Source of the DNA: Taxillus chinensis
Taxonomy: Eukaryota > Streptophyta > Magnoliopsida > Santalales > Loranthaceae
DNA: 64,000 nucleotides
Direction: 5' to 3'
Assembly (NCBI GenBank): GCA_023512835.1
Contig: CM042084.1
Coordinates: forward strand, 15,882,403-15,946,402
The position numbers were made by a program, and so were the translations under genes. Positions 1 to 13,900 of the stretch are shown one piece after another (the first letter of the stretch is position 1; the number at the start of each line of letters is the position of its first letter). The notes beneath the pieces were generated by a model that did no database searches, was not told where the DNA came from, and was given only the letters and a program-made list of their open reading frames with translations.

Positions 1-1486
1 GAAATTTTAAAAGTTAGCTCATGGTGAACTTCACTGTCTTCGGACGGTATTTATGAAAATTATAATTTATTGATGCATGCACAGCACAGTACAGCACAGC
101 ACGATCAAGGATGAAACAGAAGGTAACGGAAAAACCATTCCCTACCGTTAGCATGTTCCCCACACATCACGTAGCGGCGAAACGAAGACCAATTCCAATT
201 TCCATACAAACATGAAAATTGAAACAGCGCACTCATCAGATGAAAAGACGGGGAAACCAACTCCAACCACGACAGGCCTTAAGGATAAATAGTTGGTTGA
301 GTGCAGTTAAATAAATAGTTGTCTTTCCACTGGGGTGGTAGTCGTGGTTGATACAGCCACCACAACCAAGCCGCCGTGTGGATCTGTCTAATTCTCGAGG
401 GTCATGCACTCATGGCTTTGGATCAAAGTCAAATAAAGCGGCTCGCATTGTCTTAACCATATATTTCGTATTTTATCTGGCACTCGTCCTAGTTTTCCAC
501 TACAGCATGACTAGTCCGCAGTCCATTACCCTTTATTGACGGGGCTCGATTGTTTACTTTGAACAACCACGGTCACCCTAGTTAGTTAGCAATAAGTAAA
601 TTGAGTAATAAGGAAAAGAAAAAGTATACGGTACGTATTTATTAGTGCTGACCACATCACGCCATTAAAAGTTGTTAGTATTATTAGTGTTATGTTGTTG
701 GCAAGTATATAGATCAATTAAAAGAAGAAGAAAAAAGCCCAAAACAGTTTTCCGATCCCATAGGAGCACAAATGTCCAAACAATAATGACTCAAAATACT
801 TCAACTCCCATCGATTGATCACTCGTCAGAGTGAAGCAGGGACGGACCCAAAATCTCATTGCGGAGAGGAAGGGGGATTGAAGTTGAAGATTTAATACAC
901 CTTGAGCTTAAATACAGTTAAAATATTCGCTATAACTAATATTAAATACTAAAAACTATTAGCCATAACTAATATTATGTGTTTATTATACATAAACAAA
1001 ACTGAAACTTCCTTAATAACAAAACCAAACAACTCTAACTTAATATTTTGTGTTTCTTTAGATCTTTGGATCCATCCTATATTTCAGGCTCAACAATTCT
1101 TTAAATATATATATATCAGATTCTATGGTAGATGTACCACTATCTACTAATCATAGCAAACACCTCACCTAACACTAATTACACTAAAAAAATAGGCTAT
1201 TGAAATTAAATATAAGAAAAAATATTAATTGTCTCAAATTAGGATAAAATTTATCATCCCAAAATATCACAGTCACATATATTAAAATCTTGTGGTCGAT
1301 TTCATTTTATATTTTTAGTGCTTATTTGGTACGCGAAAAAGGAAAAAAATTAAAATAAAATAATTTTATTCTTTTTCTGCGTTTCGTGTGAAAAATAGAA
1401 AGAAATGATTGATTACTATAGAAATCAGATACCCTTAGAGTCTCACCTACTAGGTTTATAAGCATTATCCTATATAATGAATCAAG
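1..1486. other. Intergenic, no gene recognised
   Basis: AT-rich plant intergenic DNA. A 63-codon open frame at 348-539 resembles nothing I recognise and has no gene context. From about 880 to 1320 the sequence is very AT-rich with short poly-A and poly-T runs. No promoter, RNA gene or repeat with clear ends is visible. Confidence 0.6.
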
Positions 1487-1556
1487 TTGACAATCTTGCC
1501 CTCCATCATCTATATCCGTGTCTTGTGTGCTGCTAGGCTGACAACACTCAAAACTG

Positions 1557-1862
1557 ACGGCACAGGCGAGCCCTTTCCTCCTGCGTCCGACATCGATCAC
1601 GTCAACCCCTGCATCCAGGGGGAGTTGTTGAACTGGATGAAGTGGCTCAAGTCGGAGGTCAACTTCGACTTTATGCGAGGCTACACCCCGGGGTTTGTTG
1701 ACATGTTTGTGGGGAACACCCGGGCGTTGTTGGCGGTAGGGGAGTACTGGAGCTCCGACAGGGAGGAGGTGGCGAGGTGGGTTCGGGCCACAGGCGGGAA
1801 TGCGACGGCATTCGACTTCGCGTCGAAAGGGGTCCTGCAAAACGTGGTGCTGGGAAGCCCAT
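1557..1862 (+). pseudogene. Alpha-amylase (GH13) gene fragment
   Basis: The translation reads through about 100 residues typical of the central part of plant alpha-amylase. It has a DGTG...FPPASDIDH stretch, then NPCIQGELLNWMKWLKS, then GYTPGFV, the LLAVGEYWSS strand, and ATAFDFASKGVLQ. In the family this segment follows the active-site loop and includes the catalytic Asp strand and the Glu of the GEYWSS/AEIWSS strand. Here the usual GFDGWR part of the catalytic Asp motif is shortened (VNFDFMRGY), so residues are missing next to the nucleophile. There is no signal peptide, no N-terminal barrel and no C-terminal part, and the frame ends just after the fragment. I infer a dead, captured or degenerated fragment. 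The family is clear; the cause of truncation is not. Confidence 0.85.
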
Positions 1863-2119
1863 AATATTTTATTTAATAAAATATAATAATTATAAGGATA
1901 TTTCAATAATTGTCTTAATACATCATATTACTTGATCTTGTATACCAAACACAGAAAAGATAATCACAAATTCAATTTCGTTTTTCATGTCAATTTCATT
2001 CTCGTGTACTAAACGAGCTATTAGTGTCTGAGTCCACGTATAGTCACGTTGATTAATGCCGATACTCCAACGAGCCCAACAAGTTTTGATCTCACACGAA
2101 ACTGCTCTTCTGTCCAAAA

Positions 2120-2715
2120 TTTAAAATTATCACAAATGATATTTAGGGACAAAAAAAATAGTCCGTTGCAAGTTAGTATTTAGGGACGGAAAAAAATTGT
2201 ACCAAATGATATTTAGGGACGGATAAAAAAGTATCCCGAATAATATTTAGAGACAGATAAAAAATTATTCTAAATGATATTTATGGAAAGAATTAAAAAA
2301 TGTCTCAAATGGTATTTTGGAACAGATAAAAAAAAATATCTCAAATAGTATTAGGAACGAATAAAAAAGTATTCTGAATGATATTTAAGGATGAATAAAA
2401 AAATGTCTTAAATGGTATTTAGGGATGGATATATACTGTCACAAAATGGATTATAAATTAAATTTACTTTGGAACTAATAAAATCGTTGCCTAAACTATT
2501 CCAAATCTTATTAAAATTAATTAATTAACTAAATTAATGTTGAGACGGGTTTAAGTTATCGAAAAAAAATTTAGGACGAAAAGATGCGTTCCATTCCAGA
2601 AATTCTATTTGGGACGGTAACAATTGAGACGGCTACGTAATGACTTAAAACCGTCACAAATACTTATTTAGGACAATTTTGAGCCCGTCTCAATAGCTTT
2701 TTTTTTATAATGTTG
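2120..2715. repeat. Degenerate ~40-bp tandem repeats with CACTA-like end
   Basis: About eight diverged copies of a roughly 40-bp unit run from about 2138 to 2440. Each has a core like atatttagggacggataaaa followed by a variant of tctcaaatggt. Downstream come GAGACGG and CCGTCACAAA motifs. The block ends near 2710 in a T-run followed by ataatgttggt, whose complement (caacattat plus A-run) resembles a decayed CACTA terminal repeat. Subterminal short repeats of this kind are usual for CACTA elements. No transposase is visible and the opposite end was not found, so the class is an inference. Confidence 0.5.
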
Positions 2716-4830
2716 GTAGATTTGAATAAGATTCTCATTTAAATTATTGGTTTATGATTTTGTAATGCTTTGTTAGTCAAGTCTATCAACTAATAGAATG
2801 TAAATGCATGAATGAAAAAGAACACAAATGTCACGTTAATGATTCTAATTTTTAAAAGCTTTATATCAGCTAAGTGACTCTCAATGACGACACTTAAAGC
2901 ATCAAGTTATTGGCAATTATTTCCGAAAGAGATTATACCACAGTTGTTATCTCAACAAGTCATTTATACTATCATATAAGAATATTCATATATATTCATG
3001 CAAACTATGACTCCAAGGTACATATATATGGTCATGGTAGAGTATGAGGATGGCCAGCCCCTAACTACATCCAACCCAATACCCATCGAGTAATGGGTAT
3101 AGATATGAGTGTAAAATACTAAATGGGCAGTAGGTAATTCATGATATATTTTTACCTAAACTTTTTGCCATTAATCATATTTTCAAATAATAACTTTAAT
3201 TACAAATATCTAAAAATAAAATCAAAGGTAATAGGTATGGTCTCTCAATACCCGTACTTTTTCATACCCTAATTAACGGGGGAAACCCATTTTCCATTAA
3301 GAACAGGTATTGTATGACAATATATGGTTGAATCGTCATCACCACTTGAGGCATCGCAAAGATAGTAGTCACTAGTCAGCAATCAGCTCGCTTAGCAATA
3401 AAGATAATAGTCAGCAATCAAGTTGCGTGCGACAGTGGAGAAAATCCCCTATTGGTCCCATATACACGAGGATTGGCGTGCGTAGTCACCCTACGTGATG
3501 TCAGATGATGATGGTCCATCGTTGAACCACACCTTTTCCCAATTAAAGGGTTGTTGTGAATTGTATGAGGACTCACTATTAAGATCGCTTCGTATTAGGC
3601 TTTTAATTCACTGCAGCTTCGCCACATATCATCTGCTATAGTATTTTGTCGTGGAAAAAAATTAGTTTGAACCATTAAAAATAAATATAACAGGACAAAT
3701 TATAAGTAACATATCTTATGCAATCCTTTTGATATTACATTAAATATTAATCTATAATTCTATATGCGATTCAAGCAATAAGCATGACTTTAAAAGCATT
3801 GACATTGAATTAATCATCTATAAATATATAATTTGATGAATATAAAAAAAGTTATAACTAAGCTACAATAATTTTATTGAATTCTTTAATTTTCAATAAT
3901 TAATTTACATTCATTAAATACTTATTTTAATATTTTATTTTTTCTTTCTCGTGTCTTTCATTTTTTATATTGTTATTTATATAAATTTAATCCAATTTAG
4001 ATGAAACTATTTTAGAGTTATAAAAAAATTTATAATTTTCATTAAAAATTAAGATAGTAATAATTAATTTAATACATATACTCTAAAAGTATTTACAACA
4101 ACTTTTTTTTCTTTAAATTTAACTATTCAAAATATATAGCTTTTGTTATTTTAACTGCTCATATTTTCAGAGCACATTTTTCGGCTTCTCTACTTTAATA
4201 ATTCATTTTTACTACTTCATTAAAATATTATTTATTAAATGTTTATTTATTCATTAAAAAATAAAAAATAAAAAAACCCATTAAAAGGAAAAAAAATATA
4301 ATTGCTCTAAATAATAATTATTATTAAATTTAAAAGAATAATATTCACAACATTAAAATTTTAATTAAAATTAAGGGGCTAAAAAGTGAGATTTTTATAC
4401 AACGCTAAATTATCTCTTCAAACTAAACTAACAAAAAATCACAAGAGAATTAGAAGCCCTCATAAAAACTGCTCTGTTTTCATATGCAATACATTAAAAT
4501 TATGCTATTTTAATATGTAATTTTAAAAAATAATAATAAAATCATGTCAAAATAACATAATTTTACTTTATTTTCGTGTACTGCAAGACTACTTCAGGAA
4601 TTTTCTAGAGCAGAGAAAGAAAAGAATGGATAAAGAGAATATTTCAAAGGAGTCTTACAGTACACGGGGAAAGTAAGACTGAAACAGCATCTGTATTACA
4701 ACAGGGAAATTTTCCAAAATTGATTCTGCCCACTAAAAAACCAGACCCAAACACACAGCAACGGCTTTCAGGATCGTGAATCCAATCTTTTTTCAGTAAT
4801 TAATGAAATCAACAAATGAATTTATAGGCT

Positions 4831-4833
<3 letters not shown>
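2716..4833. other. AT-rich intergenic with MITE-like debris
   Basis: No gene is visible. Around 3040-3300 there are several GGGTA/TACCC-type motifs (for example aatgggtatagatatgag and a complementary cccgtactttttcatacccta), resembling a small foldback hAT-type element, but its ends cannot be fixed. From 3640 to 4600 the DNA is extremely AT-rich with A and T runs. Confidence 0.45.

Positions 4834-4892
<59 letters not shown>
4834..4892. repeat. (CA)n microsatellite
   Basis: An uninterrupted CA dinucleotide run of about 59 bp. It begins 75 bp past the stop codon of the GFS12-type gene (read on minus it is a TG run) and so probably lies in that gene's 3' untranslated region or just after it. Confidence 0.95.
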
Positions 4893-4894
<2 letters not shown>

Positions 4895-4966
4895 GAGGAT
4901 TGGGTGGGCGCTGGAAGTGGGGTGGCAATAACATGTGTGTTGAAGCCTATAAATAGGGTGAGAGTT

Positions 4967-7900
4967 CTAAGAGCAGATTCTCAGATGTCCATCGTCGGTT
5001 CCAACAAGAAACAATCGCGAGAAAGGCATAATACTAATACTGGATAACACTGACAGATTTCTGGTTCCGCGATCTGACATGTAGAGTTTCTGTGGTGTGA
5101 TCCAATGATGTCCATCCTGCCACATCACAATAAAAAAAAACAAATGATTGTTAAGCAAAGAAGAAAAACCATCCCAGAATGTGATGTCAATAGGTCTACT
5201 ACTGGTTTTGGGTGTACATCATTTCAGTCACTTTGTTTTTAAGCAAATTCATGTCAGATTTTTTTTTTACACAAATGTAGAGTATAGTTTGTGTGTGTGT
5301 GTGTGTGTGTGGGTGGATGAAGAAAATCTGCTGTACAATAGACCTAGCATACTCTCTTTTCTCTCTCCCCTCTCTCTCTCTCTCTCTCCCCCCTATAAAT
5401 ATATATATTCCATGAATGCAGGAGACATCTAAAGAAATGGATTCATAGTGAAAGAAATTCAGTAAATTATGTTGGATGTGTCAAGTAGCCAGTTAGTAAA
5501 AAGATGCCAACAATAGCATACTACAAGGCAAGCGTTTAAGTTAACAAACAAATTTTTCATCTCTAGTACGGAGTGCCAAAACCGACAGCAATTTTAACAA
5601 CTATATCAGACTGCCAACTACAATTTATAGCAAGACATGAGCCTGGGTGGTAGTTCAATGTTTCACACCGCAATGAATTTATTTTCTAGCTCTACAGAAG
5701 GCAAAGAAAGCATCCATCTTTAAGTCAAAGAAGGCGAGACAGATGAAATGACGAATACAGAAATACGTTTTAGTTGTATGAGCACATTGCTTAAAGCATA
5801 TACTCTCTAAGAATCTTGGTCACATAATCTATCTGCAGGTCTTGATAAAGAAGAAAGCCCAATATTCTTTAAAAGTGCATATAATGAGAAAAAGGAAAGA
5901 ATGGGAAAGGAAACAATGCAAGCAACATGCAAATTATGTTTCAGTTGAAATGAGCAATGTGCTTAAAGCAAAGAATATGGGTTACATACTTCATCTGTGG
6001 ACCTAGATAGCGAGGAAAGGCCAATCTTATTTCTGGAAATTGATATTATATCTTGGCCCCACACAGAGAAACTGGACACCCCATCCATATGGCCTCTAAC
6101 AACAATAGGTTCTGCTGAAAAATTCCTGCAAAATATGTAAAGAAAAGAATGGATAAAGAGAAAATATTTCATGTGCTTGGGACTGTGTGTCGCTAATTAA
6201 ATGTCTTTAATTAGCTTCATTCTGAATATTTCCATGCAGAAACCCTTGATATGATCACCAAAATTTTGATCTTCATGATTGTATATTTTCTCATGATTCC
6301 ATCAATTCGGCCGTATGATAATAAGATGCAAATATCAGTCAGCTCTTCCCAATAAGTTGCTAATACAGCAAGTTAAGAAGCTAATGGGCAATTGCTGAAT
6401 CTGTATCAGACACCGCACCATCAGCCCAATTACTTAAAAGGTATATTCACAGGATAGAAAGGTGACCGATTGCCATGATTCCTTCTTCGATTACAAAAAA
6501 AATCCAGATCATAATTTAACTCGTTACTGGCCATTGTATTGACTATAAAAGTAGTAGCCGTAGAAACAAATTGGGTGGATACAAACGTAAGGAACTGACA
6601 GTATCTATAGCAACAAGAGGAAAACTAAAACAAACAAGTACAACGCCTATATACTGCTGTGGTTGCATATCTTTATTAAATATTTGTATAATGTGATCAT
6701 TTATTATTTACAAGTTGGGCCTATTGAGTCTGGTCCATATCCATGTAATAAATCTTAGGTTTCTTTAAACCCTAAGCTGGTGAGTAAGTTGAAAATAGAA
6801 AAGAATATTAAAACATAATTCTTGAGCGATTACAAACACATATATATACACAATTAGAGACCTAAATTAGAAAATAATCCTATTTAAGAAACTATACTTC
6901 AACATGCCCGATGTTTTGATGTCAAACTCCTTGGAAAAAACACCTTAAGAGTATTTGCTCCTTGTTAACAAACAATGTATGGTTTTCTTGGCTTTGTTTA
7001 TATTTTAAAGCCCACATGCTTTCACAAACCTGTTAAATCAAGACCATGGTAACTATTTAAGACCATATAAGACCTTTTTCAATCCATACAAAATGTTAGT
7101 CGTCACTGTTCCATCATAACCAGGTGAAACTTGCATGTAGATTTCCTCCTTCAACTCGCCATAGAAAAAGGCATTTTTTACCTCAAATTATTACATATTC
7201 TAACCATAATTAGCTCCAAGAAACAACAATAATATAATAGTACTCATTTTTGCAACCGAAACAAAAGTTTTCAAGTAATCAATTCCATAGGTTTGAGTGT
7301 AACCTTTGATTACTATTATTTTGTATCTTTCAATTGAATTATCTACTCTATATTTCAAAGTGTATACCCATTTACACCTTACTTTCTTGTTTTCTTGTTG
7401 GGAGGTGTTGGAACGTTTAATATTGCTACCATATATATAGGCAAATGCTACTATAACCGTTGTATTGTCATGCTATATATGCATGTACCTTCATGAGAAA
7501 TATATCATCAATTCTTCTCCCTTTCCACAAGAGGCAATGATAATAGCCCCTAAGTTTTGTTTTTTTTCAGAGCCTTTATTTCCATATTCATAGCGTGTCT
7601 CCATTTTCTTTTGGATAAAGTCTCGAACAAGTTGATAGGAATAAAAGTAACATTTAAGCTAACCAAAAAACATAGTTATTAAAGCCCCCCCCCCCCCCCC
7701 GCCCCCCCCCCCCCCCCCCCCCAAGCGGTTGCGCCCGCCTTTCTTCCCCCCCCCCCCCCTATAAGCCCCGTTGCAGCGCTTCCCGTCCCAGGCGCTAGGC
7801 GTCGCGAAGGCGCGCCTTGAGGAAACGACGCGATCGTGCGTCAAATTATATGATATATCGAAACGAAAAAAAGAAAGAAAGAAAAGAATCGTGCGATCGT

Positions 7901-10900
7901 GCGTACCAGCGGGCCAGCGGCGACCTTCGAGGACCTTCGGCGACCTTCGAGGAACTTTGGCGACCTTCGGCGACCGCGAACCAGGTGCGTCCGTCGTTCT
8001 CTCTTCTCTCTTCTCTCTTTGGCGACCTTCGGCGATGACGCAGCTCCCTGGACGATTCCCGGCGCCACCCCCGGCGATGACGCGCTGGGCCACTCTCCCC
8101 CCGTGCCCTCTCCCCGCCCTCGCCCCTCCCCCTCCCTCTGCGACGCGTTGCGTCTCTGGTCTGCTCTGATTTGTCCTGCGAGTCCTCTGTTTTTTTTTTC
8201 CTGCGATGCGTCTTTGAGAAGGCTCTCCAGCACTGTTTTTTTTTACTGCTCTAATCTTAATATCTAATATTCATTATTTTTGGGCTATTAGATATTATGA
8301 GTTCTGAAAATGCAAGAAGAGATCCAGCTTGGAAGTATGCAACACAAGTCAGTGGCAACAAAAATGCATTCACTTGTAATTTTTGTTCTAAGGTAACCAA
8401 TGGAGGTATTTATAGAGCCAAGCAACATATAATTGGTGGGCAAAGAAATGCAAAGGCATGTCTCAAATGTCCAGATCATGTGAAACAAGAAATAAGAGAT
8501 TACATGGCCAACAAAAAGACGAAAAGAACACATGAATATGTTGCCCGACTTTGATGATGCTGATTTTGGTGAGGATGAAGAAAAGCGAAATGCAAGAGAT
8601 TGAAAGACAAAGTAAAAGTGTTATGAGCTCGGGAGGAAGTAGCAAATCGGTCCAATCAAAATTTAAAAAGCAAGGCAAAAGGGACTAATGGATTCATTCA
8701 TTACTCCAAGACTAGAGTTGGTTGTGAAGGGAAAAAAGGATGGAATTGGGAAAGGCAAACAAATAACAATCAATGAGCATTACAAGAAAGAAGCAAGGGA
8801 CAAGGCATGCCTTCACATTGCAAGATGGATGTATGATCGGGGATGCATTTAATGCTGTTAATTATGATAGCTTTAAGGTTCTTGTTGAGTGCATTGGCCA
8901 ATATGGAATGGGAATGAAGCCACCTAGTTACCATGAGGTGAGGGTTCCTCTCTTGAAGAAAGAATTGGCCAATACAAATAATATGTTGAAAAGTCATAGA
9001 GATGAATGGGCAAAGAATAGGTGTTCTATTATGTCCGATGGTTGGAAAGACAAGCGTGAAAGGACTTTGATAAACTTTTTGGTGACGTCTCAAAGGAACC
9101 ATGTTTATTGAATCCATTGATGCTTGAGTATACAAGACGGGGAAAAGGTGTTTGAATTGCTTGATTCTTTTGTGGAGAAAATTGGGGAAGCTAATGTTGT
9201 GAAGTCAGAATAGTGCTTCAAATTATGTGATGACGGTAACCATTAAATTTAAAATTAGTTTTACTATATTTATACTTTGATCATGAATTTAATGAATAGG
9301 TTTGTAATATGTAAAAAGGAAGATTGTTGAAGCAAAACGGCCACATTTATATTGGTCACCATATGCTGCCCATTGCATAGATTTAATGTTAGAAGACGTT
9401 GGAAGATGCCTCACATCAATAGAACATTGAAAAAGGCAATGGAAGTGAATGCCTACATGTATGGTTAGTCGGCTTGTTAAACATGATGAGATGCTTCACA
9501 AAGCAAAAGGATTTAGCTAGCCGCCCTCACCAGTTTTGCTGCCTTTCTAACCCTAGCAAGTATTCATCGCCAAAAAGATAACTTGAGAAAGATGTTTACT
9601 TGGAGGACTGGACAAATTCCAAGTGGGCAAAGGAGCAAAAGGGTAAAAGGGTTGCTCAAATTATTTTGATGCCTTCTTTTTTGGAAAATCATTGTCTTCA
9701 CCCTTAAGTTGACAACTCCACTTGTTCGTGTACTTCGATTGGTTGATAGGAGAAAAAGCCTCCAATGGGGTATATTTATGAGGCCATGGAAGAGCTAAAG
9801 AAGCAATTGGTAGAGGATTTAAAGAGGATGATAATAGGGTTATGGATGCATTTGCTATCATTGATAAGAGGTGGAATTGCCCTGCTCATCGACCTTTACA
9901 TGCCGCTTGGATACTTTTTGAACCCACAATTCTTTTATGGAAATTCATCTATTGAGCAAAACACCAAAAAGAATCTATACAACGGCCTATACAACCGCAT
10001 TCAACGATTGATTCCTTCCATTGAAATACAAGATAAAGTCACTGAGGAGTTGACTTTGTATAAGAATGCTGAGGGTCTCTTTGGGCATAATATGGCTATT
10101 AGACAACGTACAACCAAGGCACCTGGTAAAGTCACTTTATTTAATAACCTTTCATTTTATTATTTATTAAAGGTTACTAATTATAGTTATGATAAACAGC
10201 TGAATGGTGGTCTTCATTTGGATCTTCAACTCCAAATTTGCAAAAATTTGCCATTAAAGTTCTAAGCCTCACTTGCAGTGCATCTGGTTGTGAAAGAAAT
10301 TGGAGTGTTTTTGAACATGTAAGTGGATGTTCTATTGTATCTAAATTTATTTCATGAAATCATGAATCACTATATTCTAATTAGTTGTAAATTGTAATTT
10401 TAAATCTTGTAGATCCATAGCAAGAAAAAAAAAAAACCCAAGCAAAAGCGCTTAAATGAGTTGGTATTTATTGCAAGCACTCCGAAGCCCCTGATACAAT
10501 ATGTGTGATGTGATAGATCCTATATCATTGAAAGACATGATGACTCTAATGAGTGGTTGGTTGGGCGAATGGATGGAGATTCGATGAGGATGATGATGAT
10601 CTTGTTTTTTGAGGAGGATTCCTTGACATGGGGTGATGTTGTAGAGCTGCAGTTGGCCATAGTAGGTTTTATACAAGATCATCAAACAAAATGAGCACAC
10701 CAAGAGCAGAACCTTCTACCTCTAGGAGCTCCAAGTATTTTACAGCAAGGCCAAATCAAGTGGAAGAGGAAGAAGAGGCAAATTTTGAAGAAACAGATGA
10801 AGATGATGTTGAAGGTTACAAGTCTAGTGATGGAGATGAAGATGATGATGATGATTTCCTTGATGAGGACCGAGAAGGATGTTTAGATTTATCATTTTGA

Positions 10901-13900
10901 ATATTTATGCTTTAAACTATTGGGTTATAATAATTTCACATTTAAGTAGTTTGCTATAATTGAGAGTATTGACTTATTTATGTTTAAATTGATGTGTTTA
11001 TTTTATTAGTATATTTTATAAAAAAATTTAAACAAAGGTGCGCCTTATCCTGGGCCTTCGCTTTTTCTCTGGCCCGCTAGACGCCCGACCTTTGTGCCTT
11101 AGGTGCGCCTTGCGCCTTTAATAACTATGACCAAAAAGCATATGTGAGAGTAAAAATTTATGAAAGGATACATAATGTGAAAGAGGATACAAATGACGTT
11201 TAATGTATTCTCTAGTTCCTTAGGAGAATGGAAATATCATGACCGAATTAGAAATTGGAGCAGGAGAATTAGAAATGGTTACCTCAAGTGCGGGAGTTAT
11301 AAATGAGCCTTGAACATGCACATATGCAGAGGGGCTATCTGCTACTTTCTCGAAAACACTTTGTCCTATTACCCATTATCGGGAATAAAATTAGGGACAA
11401 GAGCTTGAGAAGTTGGAGATATTGTTTGTTGATTTGTTCATGAACATGATTAGATGAATAAGCTTGTGCAGATGGAACTCGAAAAGTTAGAAGTGTTGTT
11501 TGATCAAGAACAAGTTCAAATGCAAGAGCTAGTGTAAATGTGAGAAGAAGTAACTCATCAAGCATCCTTCTCTTCCAAAAGTGATTATGAATTCTCCCCC
11601 TAAAGAGAAGGAGAGGTGTGTAATATGACTCCAATTCATTGCAGAGAAAAAAAATTTACAAGATGGAGGGTGATAACACCTATATCCCTTGCCCCGATTT
11701 TGACTATAAATGTCAACAAAAGAAACATACCCAAAGATGCAAGGAACAAGATTATTAGTAGTGCTCAGATTAAAATAGAAGGTTTGAGAATTTCTCTATT
11801 GAGCTACAAGTTTGCCGGACTTTAGAGGGAAGTCAATTTATAAGATGAGTAACTGTAAGAATAGCTTCCCAAAAAGGATTTAGGAATGTGATTCTAAAAA
11901 AAATAACCCTAATAGATTTAAGAAGATGACCATTCTTTTGCTCAACGAGATTATTTTGTTAAAGAGTGTACACAAGGGGATTCATGGATGATTCTTTCCT
12001 TTTGAAAGTAGGGGGTTAGGGTTGAAGTAATAAAAGAAACAAACCATTGAGCTCCGGAGATATTGGGAACAATAGAGGGTCTATGAGAAAAATGAGTAAA
12101 ACTTCTTATATGATTGGTTGAGAAAGAGGCACGTTTGTATTTGCAAACTCACTGGGGTCACAATAAAAATCTTCAACATTTACATTTTTGAATAACAATA
12201 AAAACATAATTTTCAAAACACTAAAAGATGAGTGTCCAAAAGATGAGTGTCCAAATTGATGATGATATAACCAGACTTTGTCATTATTCGAAGATACATG
12301 TTGAGACACAAGAGAATGGAAAAAGTTATTACTGATAATGTTTGATTGGTGTGATGCTTGTCCTCCTCGAATCCTTGTACTAAAATAAACAATTGTAATG
12401 AGAAAATACTGACATAATTATCCTTTTAGCAATGAAACAAAACCACCAATAAAGGCCAATCCAACAATAAAGGCCAAGAGACAAGGAATGACCACCAACA
12501 ATCAAGGCTGAAAAAGAAAGGAAAACTTAAGTTTTCTTAGTAACCTAACTCTCGATATCATGTGAGAAATAGGAATATTTCATTCATTTTGATAATTCAC
12601 TTGATGTATACATATATACACTTATCCTTAGTCATACAACAATTAACTCTAGAACAAATTTAGACAATTATAAATACAAACACATAAATATAAATATTAA
12701 ATACAGTATATAAAAATCAAAGAGACAATATAAAATTAATAACTAGTCTAGGACATCGAAGAGATAACTTTCTATTCACCCACATTAATAACTCAAATCC
12801 AAACCAGCTTCTAAGTTCCAACATAATTGAGTAAAAGTTATAGGGACCAATTAAAAGGGTTTGGCCTTAATCCAGTTATTATGCATCAGAAAGATAAACT
12901 TGAAGTTACCTTCGCAAATCCCAAATTCTTATTGTTTTATCAAGGGAGCTGGATACAAGCAAATGGTCCTCAGGTGCAGCCAACTGCATACATGAAACGC
13001 TGCATTAAACTCTGCTCAGATTGATTTGGGTTCCTTAGTGGCAGTTTAGAAGTACCTTTGTGACATATCCATCATGTGCACGCCAAGCAGCAAATACATT
13101 CCCACTTCTCGCATCAAACAATCTGCAATGACCAGAGCTTAGTCCAGCTGCAATCCATGATGGGAAAGCAGCTGCTCCATCTGTTTGCATTTTGTCTGAT
13201 CCAGATGAGCTTACGGCAGAGATAAGAGAATGAAAACTGGAACCAAAACATTCGCTGTTCCAAAGATGAAGCTTTTGACCTTGGCCAATATCAATAAATC
13301 TGCATAGTCCAAAATATTTCAGATAATTCATGATAAAATTTATTTATCACATCAGCCACGTATAATAACTCAAATTTTTGAAGTGATTACCTCAGAGAAC
13401 CATTCCCAGTACCTACTATGAGTTTCTCATCAAACTCTAATAGATGCATACAAGTGTACAAGGCCCCATCAAATGCACTAGTAAATATTCCGCTTGTTAG
13501 TGAGTTGGAATTCAGAATATTGCCTTGGTCATTATTACCCTTGAATGCAGACGAAAGGGAACTTGCAAGATTTGAAGAATCAGCTGACGATTCAGAAAAT
13601 ACTGATATCACTTTTCCAGTTTGGCTGTTCCAGACATGAACTGTTCCATCAGAAGAAGCTACTCTTCCACTGGATGAAAGGACACAAATGTCATTCACCA
13701 CCTGAAAATTTGACAATTTAGTCATCTGCATGATGATAAATGGTTGACAGAACAACAAAACAAAGCTTCTCTCCCATACCATAGTAAATTGCAATTTCTT
13801 TTAAATAATTGAGAGAAAACCCACATTACAGTGTTCGCATGTCAAATCAGATTTGGATGATAAAGACAAATAAAGCATAGTTCAAAATGTTCAAACAGTT

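Larger units (their letters stand above)
6126..12909. other. Intron 14 of GFS12, swollen by nested transposons
   Basis: This 6.8-kb intron separates exon 14 (ending ...WDLR) from exon 15 (starting R-NFSAEPIVV). The parts near its ends (6130-6900 and 12550-12900) hold no gene. Between them are pieces of one Ty1/copia element in minus orientation (integrase side 12.3 kb, reverse transcriptase side 7.0-7.4 kb), split by a hAT element at 7670-11129. At about 12548-12567, ctctcgatatcatgtgag resembles the complement of the tggtatcagagc stretch often found beside copia LTRs, so an LTR may lie near 12.55-12.8 kb. Confidence 0.75.

Noticed and set aside
1322..1906. 194-codon minus frame opposite the amylase fragment
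   Set aside because: Shadow frame; the plus strand gives the recognisable alpha-amylase sequence.
7659..8267. Several overlapping frames in the GC-rich hAT leader
   Set aside because: Low-complexity Gly, Pro and Arg translations with no domain; they lie in the untranslated left part of the hAT element.
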